Below are positions 25,533 to 34,158 of a stretch of DNA of 60,804 bases, in pieces (position 1 is the first letter of the stretch; each line of letters starts with the position of its first letter). The notes beneath the pieces were generated by a model. That model made no database searches and was not told where the DNA came from. It worked only from the letters and a program-made list of their open reading frames with translations. Made by a program: the position numbers and the translations under genes. The DNA is taken from NCBI GenBank assembly GCA_018714485.1, contig DVNJ01000029.1, forward strand, positions 1 through 60,804, in the 5' to 3' direction. This stretch comes from Candidatus Caccalectryoclostridium excrementigallinarum (GTDB lineage Bacteria > Bacillota > Clostridia > Christensenellales > UBA3700).

Positions 25533-26693
25533 TCAAAGACTTGCCGAATAAATGGCGACGACGTCCTCTTCGTCAAGCGGCACAAAGGCGTGACGAAGGT
25601 CGTCTTTGACCGCCTTTTTCGCCATCTCGTGGAAATATTCGCTGCTGTGTATGCCGAGTCCGCGCAGCGTCTCGGGCAGCCCGAGCGAAGAGAAAAATTC
25701 GCGCGTTTTGGCGATCGCCTCTTTGGCGACGGCGAAGGGATGTTCCCCCTTGATGCCCCAGACGTTCTTGCCGTAGGCGACGAACTTGTCGAGCGTTTTT
25801 TCCGAAAGTATATGGTCGAACCAGGCGATCGTCACGACCGCAAGCCCCGCGCCGTGAGTGATGTCGTAATAGGCGCTGAGCTGATGCTCGATGGCGTGGC
25901 AGCTCCAGGCGTTGCCCGTGCCGCAGCTCGTGAGCCCGTTTATCGCGAGCGAGGACGCCCACATGAGGTTGGCGCGGGCGGTGTAATCGGTGGGGGTGAC
26001 GACCGCTCGCCTGCCGTATTCGATGCAGACTTTGAGCAGCGCTTCCGAGATCCCGTCCTGGACGGCGGCGCAATGCACGTCGGAAAAATAGCATTCGAGG
26101 ATATGGCTCATGATGTCCGCAACGCCCGCCGCGGTCTGGAAGCGGGGAACGGTGAAGGTGTAAGTGGGATCGAGGACGGAAGCGACGGGTTTCAAAAGTT
26201 CGCTCTTGATCGCCTTTTTCTCGTTGAGCGCCATGTTGGAGATGACCGCGTTGCCGTTCATCTCGCTGCCCGTCGCCGCCATGGTGAGGACGGTGAAGAG
26301 GGGCAGGGCGCGCGTTATGTCGTTGTTTTCGACCATCTCCCAAAGGTCGCCTTTATGGTAAACGCCCGCGGCGATGGCTTTGCAGCAGTCGATGACCGAG
26401 CCGCCGCCCAGCGCCACGATCGCCTTGACCTTGTTTTGCTTGCAAAGTTTGACGCCCTCTTCGACCGAGGTTATCTTGGGATTGGGCTGGATGCCGTCAA
26501 GCTCCACCCATTCTATCCCCGCGCTCTGCAAAAGCTCGGTGAGCGCGCCGTAAATGCCCGTGCGTTTGACCGAGCCGCCGCCCGTGGCGAGCAGGACTTT
26601 TTTGCCGATAGCTGCGATATGCTCGGGAAGCTCGGCTATCTTGCCTTTGCCGAATAAGATGCGAGTGGGTGCGTAAAAAGTAAAGTCTCTCAT
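25533..26693 (-). CDS. Iron-containing alcohol dehydrogenase
   Basis: The 386-residue group III dehydrogenase resembles NADPH-dependent butanol dehydrogenases (BdhA/YqhD type). It has the nucleotide-binding GGGSVKRTG and ALGGGSVIDCCKAIA segments, and metal-binding His residues in ADIMSHILECYF, SCHAIEHQLSAYYD and ITHGAGLAVV. It probably reduces fermentation aldehydes in the cytoplasm. A promoter and a terminator frame it as a single gene. Confidence 0.93.
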   Translation of the reverse strand: MRDFTFYAPTRILFGKGKIAELPEHIAAIGKKVLLATGGGSVKRTGIYGALTELLQSAGIEWVELDGIQPNPKITSVEEGVKLCKQNKVKAIVALGGGSVIDCCKAIAAGVYHKGDLWEMVENNDITRALPLFTVLTMAATGSEMNGNAVISNMALNEKKAIKSELLKPVASVLDPTYTFTVPRFQTAAGVADIMSHILECYFSDVHCAAVQDGISEALLKVCIEYGRRAVVTPTDYTARANLMWASSLAINGLTSCGTGNAWSCHAIEHQLSAYYDITHGAGLAVVTIAWFDHILSEKTLDKFVAYGKNVWGIKGEHPFAVAKEAIAKTREFFSSLGLPETLRGLGIHSSEYFHEMAKKAVKDDLRHAFVPLDEEDVVAIYSASL

Positions 26694-26725
26694 AGATCTC
26701 CTCCGCCTTGCGGCTTATCACTTAT

Positions 26726-26754
26726 ATTATATAAGAAAAAAGTCTTCATTTCAA
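26726..26754 (-). promoter_or_regulatory. Promoter of the alcohol dehydrogenase gene
   Basis: TTGAAA (26749-26754) and TATAAT (26726-26731) on the minus strand with a 17-base spacer. Confidence 0.8.
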
Positions 26755-26828
26755 GGGGGCGCAGAAAATTTTACACGGCGCGCCCGAGTGGCGTTTATGC
26801 CACAGTTAATAAAAAACGCAAATGAATA

Positions 26829-26856
26829 TTGACTTTTGCGCGCGAAGGGTTAAAAT
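26829..26856 (+). promoter_or_regulatory. Promoter of the truncated lipoprotein gene
   Basis: TTGACT (26829-26834) and TAAAAT (26851-26856), spacer 16, followed by AAGGAGG and the ATG at 26878. Confidence 0.65.
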
Positions 26857-26877
26857 TTGCTTGAAAAGGAGGTAATT

Positions 26878-27138
26878 ATGAAAAAACGCATTGTTTTGAT
26901 AGCCGCCGTCTTGCTTTTGGCGGCAGTGGCTGCGGGCTGTTTTGCCGCCTGCGGCGACCTTGATTATTTCAAAGATCTCGACGCCTACTGCTTTTGGGAC
27001 AACGAGCCCGAGCAGGCGATCGCCCGGCCCAAGATAGGGCAGATGGTGCGCGAATTTCTCTCTTCGCCGCTCCCCGAGGGCAAGAGCGCCAAAAAGGTGG
27101 CGTTCATCGGCTATGACGGCTATAAGGAAAACGCCTGA
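26878..27138 (+). pseudogene. N-terminal remnant of an exported phosphatase/sulfatase-fold lipoprotein
   Basis: The 86 residues have an intact promoter, binding site and lipoprotein signal peptide (lipobox VAAGC). The rest ends KKVAFIGYDGYKENA, which resembles the first beta-strand and metal-binding Asp of the alkaline-phosphatase superfamily, but the chain stops at once and a terminator follows. The family resemblance is from memory and short. I read this as the surviving 5' end of a gene whose body was deleted; it may still be expressed as a small lipoprotein. Confidence 0.5.
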
Positions 27139-27152
27139 GAAAAAGAAGAAAG

Positions 27153-27177
27153 AGAGCGGCGCGAGCCGCTCTTTTTT
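27153..27177. terminator. Terminator after the truncated lipoprotein
   Basis: Perfect arms AGAGCGGC and GCCGCTCT around GCGA followed by T6, whose end overlaps the stop codon of the convergent maturase gene. Confidence 0.85.
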
Positions 27178-28255
27178 ATGCTTTCGGCGTCTTGAAAAGC
27201 GCGAAAAGAGGCAGGCAGGCGGAGAAAAACGCCCTGTACGCCGCGCAATAGTCATAGCTGCGCGCCCGCTTGCAACCGCCCCCGCGGCAGAGGAAAAAGT
27301 AAGGGCAGGTGCGGCATTTTTGCGGCATTACGAGCGAGGAGCGGATGAAGTCTTCCGCTTTTTTCGAGCGCGCCATCTCGGAAAAGCTCGCTTGCGTTAT
27401 GTTGCCCAAAAGCAGATCGTCGAGGCAGTAAAAGTCGCAGGGATAGACGTTGCCGTTGCCCTCGACGACGAACTGATGGGAGCAAAAGCCGCCCACGCCG
27501 CATTCCTCGCAGCGCTCGCCCAGGTAAAGGCGTACCCAATTGTCAAATCGGCGTATGCTCACATATTCCCCGCGCATGAAGTCCTTGACGTAAAGGTTGA
27601 AAAGAGTTATCAAAAAGCGGGCGTACTGCGCCTGCGTCATGTAAAGCTCTCCCTCCGCTCCCGCAAAGGGGCGCAGGCAGGGAATGAACTGCAAAAACTT
27701 AAAGCCGCACTTTTTGAAAAAGGCGTAGACGCGCTCGATGTTGTCCGCGAGCCTTCCTGTGACCACGCTGAGGATATTGAAGTCGACGCCCGCGCCTTCG
27801 AGCAGCTCGGCGGCGCGCATGATGTCGTTGAAAGCGGGCGAAAAGTCCGCGTACATGCGGAAGGAGTTGTCGTTCCTGTCGCCGTCGAGCGAAAGCCCGA
27901 CGAGCACGCCGTTTTGTTTGAACAGCCGAGCCCATTCTTCGTCGATGAGCGTGCCGTTGGTCTGCATTGAAAGGCTCACCGCGCTCTTGCCCTTGCCATT
28001 GTTTACCCTGTCGAAAAAGAAGCGGAAAAAGTCCTTGCCCCTGAGCAGCGGTTCGCCGCCCTGAAAGGCGAAATAAACGCTGCCGCCGTCCGCGAGCTCG
28101 AAAGCCGAATCTATGACGGCGCAGGCGACGTCCTCGCTCATCGCGCCGAAAGACGCTATGTCGCGCTCGCTCGCCACGTCGTGATAAAAGCAGTACTTGC
28201 AGCGCATATTGCAAGCGGACGAGGCGGGTTTGAGCATTATCGAGACGTCTTTCAT
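27176..28255 (-). CDS. Anaerobic sulfatase-maturating radical SAM enzyme
   Basis: anSME oxidises the active-site Cys or Ser of sulfatases to formylglycine. The radical SAM CX3CX2C motif is at Cys15-Cys19-Cys22, followed by FAFQGGEPLLRG and the SPASM-domain cysteines (CEECGVGGFC, YPCDFYC, CRTCPYFFLCRGGGC). The 359-residue length is typical. It is coupled to the upstream sulfatase gene by a four-base overlap, so the enzyme and its substrate protein are made together. The [4Fe-4S] chemistry implies anaerobic life. Confidence 0.95.
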   Translation of the reverse strand: MKDVSIMLKPASSACNMRCKYCFYHDVASERDIASFGAMSEDVACAVIDSAFELADGGSVYFAFQGGEPLLRGKDFFRFFFDRVNNGKGKSAVSLSMQTNGTLIDEEWARLFKQNGVLVGLSLDGDRNDNSFRMYADFSPAFNDIMRAAELLEGAGVDFNILSVVTGRLADNIERVYAFFKKCGFKFLQFIPCLRPFAGAEGELYMTQAQYARFLITLFNLYVKDFMRGEYVSIRRFDNWVRLYLGERCEECGVGGFCSHQFVVEGNGNVYPCDFYCLDDLLLGNITQASFSEMARSKKAEDFIRSSLVMPQKCRTCPYFFLCRGGGCKRARSYDYCAAYRAFFSACLPLFALFKTPKA

Positions 28256-30348
28256 GCGTTATAGTAAGAGGAGTAGGCGCCGCGCCTGTTTGCGGCGAAG
28301 TTTTTCTCCACTTCGGCTTTCGCCTGTTTGAGGTCTTCGCCCACGGCGGCGAACGTACTCATGCGGTCATAGCTCTCGGAGGGATCGTCCGTGAGACAGA
28401 TGAGCCAATTTTTGCGCGTGAGATTGAAAAACGCGGGATTGTCGTTGGGCGCGGAGGCGAAATATTTCCATGTAGTATAGTCGTATCCGCACTGCGGCAA
28501 CTCGGCGTTGCCGCTCAGCTCCGTGAGCCGCTCGCGCGGGAGGGAATATTGCACGGCGACTATCTTTTCGCGTTTCATGTGCAGAATGGGCGAGTCTTTG
28601 CCGTGAATGAAAGTCTCATCGTCCGCGTCTTTGAGCAGCGGCACGAAGGAGACGCCGTCCATCTGCCTGTCCACGTCCGCAGGCGTAAAGCCGCGCTTTT
28701 CCCCGTCGGTGACGTTGCACATGTAAGCGAGCGAGGGGAAGAGGTCCGCCATCGCCGCGGGAGCGTAGATAGTGTTGTCTTCGGTGAAGAATTTTTCGTA
28801 TTCCTTAGGCGCGTTGTCCCAGCGCATGAAGAAGGGGACTTTCTGTCCCGCCTCGTAGGCGGTATATTTGCCCCCGCGCAGATCGCCCGTCGAGCCTTGA
28901 AGGGCGGGACCGTTGTCGGAAGTGAAGATGATGACAGTGTCTTCGAGCACGCCCTTTTCTTCCAGCATTTCAAACAGCAATCCGAGATAATGATCGAATT
29001 CGGTGAGGCAGTCGCCGTAAATGCCCGCGCCGGAAGTCCCGACAAAGTCTGCGCCCGCGTGCACGGGAGCGTGCGGCCAGGGGGAGGCATAATAGGCGAA
29101 GAAGGGCTCGTCCGAATCGATCGTATCCTCCAGCCAGGAGCAGATCTCGTTGTGAATGAGGACGGTGTTCTCCCCCTGGTCTATATCCGCGCCCACGGCA
29201 ACTTCATAGTTGCCCGCCCCCAGCGCTCCGCCCTCGCGGACGTGGTAATAAGGCGTGTTGTCGTTGATATGGTGAGAGCCGTAGAAATAGTCAAAGCCCT
29301 GATTGGTGGGCAGATATTGTCCGTAGTCGCCCAGGTGCCACTTGCCGAACGCGCCCGTCTTATATCCCGCCCGCGAGAACATCTCCGCCAGCGTCACTTC
29401 GTCGCCGAGCATGCCGTCGCAGTTGGCGCCCATCTCGACGGGGTCGAAGACGCGCGTGGAGTTGAAGGGCGAGAGCGTGTTCACCGAGGGATAGAGCACG
29501 TTGTCGGCATGTCCGCGGCAGGGATAACGCCCCGTGAGTGCGGCAAAGCGCGAGGGGGAGCAGACGGAATAATTGGCATAGAAGTTGTCGAAAGAGACGC
29601 CGTTTTCGGCGACGGAATCAATGTTGGGCGTTTCGTAAGGTATGGTGAGATTTGAGCGCGCGGCGTTATAGGAAGCGTCCGCCCAGCCCATGTCGTCCAT
29701 GAGTATGAAGAGCACGTTGGGCGAGCCGTTTTGCTTGGCGTTTTTTTTGATCGAGCTCAAATATTCGTCGTGTCCCGCGCTCATGTCGAGAACGCGCGGA
29801 CGGGCGCGCAGATTGACCGTGAAGACGAGAATGACGCTCGCTATGACAAGGAGCAGAGAGAGCGCGCGGCAAGCTGTGTTTTTCATCTTCGCCGCGCCCT
29901 TGCCCGCCGCCACGGCATAGACGCCGACAAGCAGCAAGAACGAGGGCGAGAGAATGACCGCGTTGCCCAAGAGCCTGCTCAGGGCGCTGCCTTCCCCCTG
30001 CCAAAGCGGGTGTTCGGCGCTCGCCCAGCCCTGCGTCGCGCTCAAAAAGCCGCCCCAGCCCGCGTCCGCTCCCGCTATCACATAAAAGGTGAAGATGCCG
30101 AAGCTCACGCAGATATAACCTATCATATACCAGACGTAAACGCGCTTTTTGACAAAGACGGAGAGCGTTATCATCGCCGCGCAGACGCAGAGATAGACCA
30201 CGCCCACGAGCGTGACGAGATTGACGCCCGCGATCCATTGCGCCAGCATGATGAGAACGCCCGCGAGCGCGAAGAGCAGCGGGACTTTTTTCCTCGACCC
30301 GTCAAAGCTCACCGTCTGCGCCGCGGCGCTTTTTTTCTTTTCGTCCAT
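28252..30348 (-). CDS. Membrane-anchored Cys-type sulfatase
   Basis: The 698-residue protein starts with five predicted membrane segments (within residues 22-180) and then a sulfatase domain: LMDDMGWAD metal-binding residues near 217 and the CSPSR maturation motif with Cys263, the residue the neighbouring maturase converts to formylglycine. KWHLGDYGQY and FTSDNGP are also family marks. The domain faces outside, so it may remove sulfate from host mucin or other glycans, or act on a membrane sulfate or phosphate ester; the multi-pass anchor is unlike ordinary secreted sulfatases. Start at 30348 has AGAGGG upstream. Confidence 0.88.
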   Translation of the reverse strand: MDEKKKSAAAQTVSFDGSRKKVPLLFALAGVLIMLAQWIAGVNLVTLVGVVYLCVCAAMITLSVFVKKRVYVWYMIGYICVSFGIFTFYVIAGADAGWGGFLSATQGWASAEHPLWQGEGSALSRLLGNAVILSPSFLLLVGVYAVAAGKGAAKMKNTACRALSLLLVIASVILVFTVNLRARPRVLDMSAGHDEYLSSIKKNAKQNGSPNVLFILMDDMGWADASYNAARSNLTIPYETPNIDSVAENGVSFDNFYANYSVCSPSRFAALTGRYPCRGHADNVLYPSVNTLSPFNSTRVFDPVEMGANCDGMLGDEVTLAEMFSRAGYKTGAFGKWHLGDYGQYLPTNQGFDYFYGSHHINDNTPYYHVREGGALGAGNYEVAVGADIDQGENTVLIHNEICSWLEDTIDSDEPFFAYYASPWPHAPVHAGADFVGTSGAGIYGDCLTEFDHYLGLLFEMLEEKGVLEDTVIIFTSDNGPALQGSTGDLRGGKYTAYEAGQKVPFFMRWDNAPKEYEKFFTEDNTIYAPAAMADLFPSLAYMCNVTDGEKRGFTPADVDRQMDGVSFVPLLKDADDETFIHGKDSPILHMKREKIVAVQYSLPRERLTELSGNAELPQCGYDYTTWKYFASAPNDNPAFFNLTRKNWLICLTDDPSESYDRMSTFAAVGEDLKQAKAEVEKNFAANRRGAYSSYYNA

Positions 30349-30433
30349 GGTTTTCCCTCTCTTGCCGCCTTCGCGCGGCGGATGTCCGCGGCTTTTGCGC
30401 TCTTTGAAAAGCGCCGCCGCGTCGACAATTAAA

Positions 30434-30462
30434 ATGATAGCAGATGCGCGCGCCCGCGTCAA
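30434..30462 (-). promoter_or_regulatory. Promoter of the sulfatase-maturase operon
   Basis: TTGACG (30457-30462) and TATCAT (30434-30439) on the minus strand with a 17-base spacer. Confidence 0.75.
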
Positions 30463-30585
30463 CCCCCGCGCGGGCAAGAGTGGGCGCAAAATTAAGCGCA
30501 GATAAAAATTTTAATCGTTCAAGGTGATTTTTTGCACAAAACGGCTTTTTACGCGAGAAAATTATCAAAAAAAATTGTTTTTACG

Positions 30586-30632
30586 TTGACAATTTGCTAT
30601 CATTGATTTGTATACAGGATGTAATACCTGTA
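30586..30632 (+). promoter_or_regulatory. Promoter with overlapping operator
   Basis: TTGACA (30586-30591) and TATACA (30611-30616) are separated by a long 19-base spacer. A perfect inverted repeat TACAGG-N8-CCTGTA (30613-30632) overlaps the -10 box and start site, a typical repressor position. Confidence 0.55.
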
Positions 30633-30646
30633 AAGAAGGAGAAATT

Positions 30647-31960
30647 ATGAGCAACGATCAGACCGCACCTGCCAAAATAAAGGCGGAAATGTGGGACAGA
30701 ATGCAGTTTCTGTTCCGCAATTACTATGATAGAATGATACATTTCTATCTTCACTTCGACAAACCCCTCGACTTCAAGGCGCTCTCAAAGGCTTACAAGT
30801 ACATAATAGACAGGATAGGCGTTTTGCATTCGTCCTTTGTCAATCATCCGATAACCCCTTATTGGAAGGTCAATTACGATTATTCCGAAGAGGACTTCAT
30901 CGTCTTCAAGCGCTCCGACGATCAGGAAAAGGACGCTTTCGAATTTTTGACGCAGGAGATCCCCGTCAAGTCCAAGCTGCAGATAAGAGTGGCGCTCATT
31001 CGCGGCGCGGACGGGAGCGACACGCTCGTTCAGGTGCTCAACCATATGTGCATGGACGGTCCGGACACCAAGGAGTTTTTGATGCTCGTGCAAAAAGCCT
31101 ACGCGCAGATAACGGCGGGCGAAGAGCCTAACGTCGAGGTCAAGAACGGCGACCGCAGTCACTATCAGTGTTACAGCCTCTATGACGAGGAGCAGGAGAA
31201 AGTCGCCAAGGGACTTTATAAGAACGTGAGCATGGTCAAGCACCAGATCAAGTTCCCCTATACGAAAAAGGATAAGAAAAAGGACAGATCGCGCATTCTG
31301 CGCCGCGTGATCGGCGAGGAAAAGTTCGCCGAGCTGAAAGATATGTCCAAGCGCGCGGGCGTGACGCTCAACGACATGCTGCTCGTGGCTTATATGCGCT
31401 CGCTTTATAAGGCTTGCGGCATTCCCGACGAGCAAAACGTCTCCGTCCCCTGCATGGTCGATCTGCGCAGGCATATCAAGGGCGGAAAGTCCTTCGGATT
31501 TTCCAATCATATCGGCTTTATGATCTGCACGGCGCACGGCAATTCGAGCGATTATAAGAAGATGTTCGCCGACATCAAGCAGCAGTCGGACGCGGCGAAG
31601 GAAGACCCTTATTTCGGGCTTTATTCGCTGCCGCTGCTCAATTTGGCTTACAAGCTCTTCCCGCAATGCTTAGCGGAGATCGCCATCGGGCTGGGTTACA
31701 CCAATCCCTATACGGGCATGAGCAACTTGGGACTGCTCAAAGAAAGCGACTTTGTCTTTGACGGTCAGATCCCTTCCGACCTCTTTATCACGGGCGCGGT
31801 CAAGTCCATTCCCTATCTGCAACTCGCCATCTCCACCTATCGCAACAAGATGACGCTCACCATCGCCGTCAAGTGCAAGGACGAGGACGAGAGCAATCTC
31901 GCCGTGCTCATCGACGACGTCGTGGGCGAGCTGGACAAGATGCTCGAGCAGCTGAAATAA
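30647..31960 (+). CDS. Stand-alone condensation-fold acyltransferase
   Basis: The 437-residue protein has the chloramphenicol-acetyltransferase/condensation fold signature: HMCMDG with catalytic His133 and Asp137-Gly138, plus the downstream TLNDMLLVAYMRSLYKACG helix and VPCMVDLRRH and the FSNHIGFM segment. Such free-standing domains transfer acyl groups to alcohols or amines in lipid, glycolipid or peptide synthesis (PapA-, WS/DGAT- or NRPS-C-like). No carrier protein or adenylation gene is nearby, so the substrate is unknown. A single-gene unit with operator and terminator. Confidence 0.8.
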   Translation: MSNDQTAPAKIKAEMWDRMQFLFRNYYDRMIHFYLHFDKPLDFKALSKAYKYIIDRIGVLHSSFVNHPITPYWKVNYDYSEEDFIVFKRSDDQEKDAFEFLTQEIPVKSKLQIRVALIRGADGSDTLVQVLNHMCMDGPDTKEFLMLVQKAYAQITAGEEPNVEVKNGDRSHYQCYSLYDEEQEKVAKGLYKNVSMVKHQIKFPYTKKDKKKDRSRILRRVIGEEKFAELKDMSKRAGVTLNDMLLVAYMRSLYKACGIPDEQNVSVPCMVDLRRHIKGGKSFGFSNHIGFMICTAHGNSSDYKKMFADIKQQSDAAKEDPYFGLYSLPLLNLAYKLFPQCLAEIAIGLGYTNPYTGMSNLGLLKESDFVFDGQIPSDLFITGAVKSIPYLQLAISTYRNKMTLTIAVKCKDEDESNLAVLIDDVVGELDKMLEQLK

Positions 31961-32000
31961 GTCAAGAGGAAAAGCGCGCAAAACAGAGAAAAAACACGAA

Positions 32001-32027
32001 AAAAAGGAGCGGCGACGCTCCTTTTTT
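32001..32027 (+). terminator. Terminator of the condensation-fold gene
   Basis: AAAAAAGGAGC and GCTCCTTTTTT arms, 40 bases after the stop codon. Confidence 0.9.
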
Positions 32028-32094
32028 ATCGATCTATTCTGTGTTCGTCATTGCATTATTGACTTTTCGCAAGCGGTACGGTTTTGTCCCGCGG

Positions 32095-32126
32095 AGCGGC
32101 TTTTGGCAAGTCAAAGCCGCTTTTTA
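32095..32126 (+). terminator. Orphan terminator
   Basis: Arms AGCGGCTTT (32095-32103) and AAAGCCGCT (32113-32121) followed by T5. No plus-strand gene lies between it and the previous terminator, and its T-run is on the wrong side for the sufB gene. It may be another leftover of a deleted gene. Confidence 0.65.
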
Positions 32127-32163
32127 TTCGACGCGCGGAAAGGCGCTTTGCTTAACGCCCGCG

Positions 32164-33081
32164 TTATTGCAAATATCCCTTGATGATGGTGTCTTCCGCC
32201 TCTTTTTCCGTCAGTCCGAGCGTCATGAGCTTGACCAGCTGTTCGCCCGCTATCTTACCCACCGCGGCTTCGTGCACGAGGCTGGCTTCCGGGCTTACCG
32301 CGTCTATCTTGGGCGTGGAGAGTATGCGGGCGTTATCGAGGAGAATGCTGTCGCATTCGACGTGCCCGAAGCAACGGTTCTTGCCGATGACGTTGGAGAC
32401 AAAGGATTGATAGGAATTTCCTCTCGCCACGCTGCGGCTGACCACGTCCACCGTGCTGTCCCTGCCCACGAGCTTGACCTTGAAACGGGTGATGGCTTTG
32501 TCGTTTCCGTCCGTGAGCAGTTTTTCGCGCACGGTGAATTTCGCGCCCGCATAGAGCGTCGCCGTCGTGAGCCTGTCGGTATAGGTCACGCCGCCCAGCT
32601 GAGTGCTCTCCATGAAAAGGGATGCGCCCTTTTTGAGATACGCCTTGGTCACGGGCGTAAATTCGCGCTTGCTCTTTTCGTTGCCTTCGCCGTAATGCCG
32701 CTCGATATATCTCACGCTGCTGCCTTCTTCGAGATAAAAGGTGTGGACGCCGTCGTGACGGCTCTCGCCGCAGGTGTCGTTATGAATGCCGCAGCCGGCG
32801 ATTATCGTTACGTCCGCGCCCTTGCCGATATAAAAGTCGTTATAGACCTTTTCAAGCATGTCGCTAGCGGTGAGAATGACGGGGATATGCACGCTTTTCC
32901 CTTTGACGCCCGCCCTAACGATGATGTCTATGCCGTCTTTGTCCTTTTTCGAGACTATCTCGACGTCCTTGTCCGAGGCGCGGGAGAGGCTTTGACCGTT
33001 CTTGCGAATGTTGTAAGAGCCTTCGGGTATGCCGTGAAGGTCGGCTATTTTCATCAAAAGATCGAGATCTATCTTGTCCAT
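32164..33081 (-). CDS. SufB/SufD-like scaffold protein (minimal SUF)
   Basis: The 305-residue protein has the SufBD beta-helix core and C-terminal region (ILSTPKIDAVSPEASLVHEAAVGKI, LTEKEAEDTIIKGYL). It is much shorter than SufB (about 460), lacking the N-terminal domain, and the position of the E. coli SufB catalytic Cys appears not to be Cys, while the His of the (L/V)HEA motif is kept. With the SufC-like ATPase next to it, it matches the two-gene SUF-like minimal system of anaerobes that builds Fe-S clusters. No cysteine desulfurase or SufU is present. Confidence 0.85.
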   Translation of the reverse strand: MDKIDLDLLMKIADLHGIPEGSYNIRKNGQSLSRASDKDVEIVSKKDKDGIDIIVRAGVKGKSVHIPVILTASDMLEKVYNDFYIGKGADVTIIAGCGIHNDTCGESRHDGVHTFYLEEGSSVRYIERHYGEGNEKSKREFTPVTKAYLKKGASLFMESTQLGGVTYTDRLTTATLYAGAKFTVREKLLTDGNDKAITRFKVKLVGRDSTVDVVSRSVARGNSYQSFVSNVIGKNRCFGHVECDSILLDNARILSTPKIDAVSPEASLVHEAAVGKIAGEQLVKLMTLGLTEKEAEDTIIKGYLQ

Positions 33082-33082
33082 G

Positions 33083-33802
33083 TCAAACCCCCTTGCGCGC
33101 GGCGCAGACTCCGCCCCTGTTTTGCAAAAGCGGGAGCATTTTTTCTCTGCTGCCCGTGACGGGCGCGCTCTCTTTGTCCAAAAGCACGATGTTGTCCGCG
33201 ATCTCCATTATCTTGTTTTGATGGGAGACGATGATGACCGTCTTGTCTTTGAGCGAGGTGAAGAGCTTTGTCAAGTCGGAAAAGCTCCAAAGGTCTATCC
33301 CCGCTTCCGGTTCGTCGAGCAGGAAAACTTCGCCGCCCTTGGCGATCGCCATCGCAAGTTCGATACGCTTTGCCTCTCCGCCCGAAAGACTGCCGTCGAG
33401 TTCGCGGTCAATATAGTTGCGCGCGCAAAGCCCCACCTGCGAAAGATAGTCGCAAAGCCCGGAAAGATTGCTCGTCTTGCCGCAGGCGATGTCGAGCAGT
33501 TTTTTCACCGTTATGCCCTTAAAGCGCACGGGCTGTTGAAAAGCCGTGGTGAAGCCCATCTTGGCGCGCTCGGTGACGGAAAGAGAGGTTATGTCCTCTC
33601 CGTTATAAAAGATCGCGCCCGACGTGGGCTTTTCCATGCCCGTGATCAACTTCACGAGAGTGGATTTGCCGCTCCCGTTCTGACCCGTGATGACGGTTAT
33701 GCTCTTTTCGGGAAAGGCAAGACAGATATTCGAGAGTATCTTGGTCGAGTTTCCCGTGTCCTTGTCTTTCACGGCATAGGTGATGTTTTTGAGTTCAAGC
33801 AT
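33083..33802 (-). CDS. sufC: SufC-like ATPase
   Basis: A 239-residue ABC ATPase with Walker A GQNGSGKST (about 40-48), the ABC signature LSGGEAKRIELAMAIA and Walker B VFLLDEPEAGID, ending with an H-switch ISHQ-type VSHQNK. The DEPEAGID variant is typical of SufC rather than transporters, and it is immediately followed by the SufB-like gene one base later. It drives Fe-S scaffold conformational change with ATP. Its own promoter heads the pair. Confidence 0.88.
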   Translation of the reverse strand: MLELKNITYAVKDKDTGNSTKILSNICLAFPEKSITVITGQNGSGKSTLVKLITGMEKPTSGAIFYNGEDITSLSVTERAKMGFTTAFQQPVRFKGITVKKLLDIACGKTSNLSGLCDYLSQVGLCARNYIDRELDGSLSGGEAKRIELAMAIAKGGEVFLLDEPEAGIDLWSFSDLTKLFTSLKDKTVIIVSHQNKIMEIADNIVLLDKESAPVTGSREKMLPLLQNRGGVCAARKGV

Positions 33803-33831
33803 ATGTCCCTCTTGCGTTTTTTCTCAATCAA

Positions 33832-33860
33832 TATATATAAGGTGCGCGCTCTTTTGTCAA
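33832..33860 (-). promoter_or_regulatory. Promoter of the sufC-sufB pair
   Basis: TTGACA (33855-33860) and TATATA (33832-33837) on the minus strand with a 17-base spacer. Confidence 0.8.
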
Positions 33861-34116
33861 GTGTTTTTAACACAAATGAGTAAAATGTGTGGCAAATATC
33901 ACATGGGCAAGCCTTGGCACGTTTTGACTGTTTTGTGCACTTTGAACATATATAAGCGATAAGTTCGGAAAAGGCGTGACGATCTGTTCGTGAAAGAGCG
34001 CTTTTGCCCTCGAAGTTCATCAATGCCTTTTTTATGCACTTTCAGCGAATTTCCGCTGTTTTTAAGTCCGCTTATTGCAATTTTCTTTTTTTCGGTGTTA
34101 TAATTTTTCCGTCGGA
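33861..34116. other. Divergent intergenic region without a supported gene
   Basis: About 255 bases, more A+T-rich than the flanking genes. A minus-strand frame from about 34023 encodes a Cys-rich peptide but runs through the sufC promoter into its leader and has no binding site, so it is not called. A TATAAT at 34099-34104 has no good -35 partner. Confidence 0.4.
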
Positions 34117-34146
34117 TTGACAAATTTCGCTTGTCGATTGTATATA
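34117..34146 (+). promoter_or_regulatory. Promoter of the sigma/anti-sigma pair
   Basis: TTGACA (34117-34122) and TATATA (34141-34146), 18-base spacer. It looks like a housekeeping-sigma promoter; no repeated ECF-type motif is evident. Confidence 0.7.
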
Positions 34147-34158
34147 AGGTGTAGGTGA

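Noticed and set aside
33769-34023. 84-codon Cys-rich frame upstream of sufC on the minus strand
   Set aside because: No binding site, and it passes through a consensus promoter and the sufC leader; not conserved-looking.
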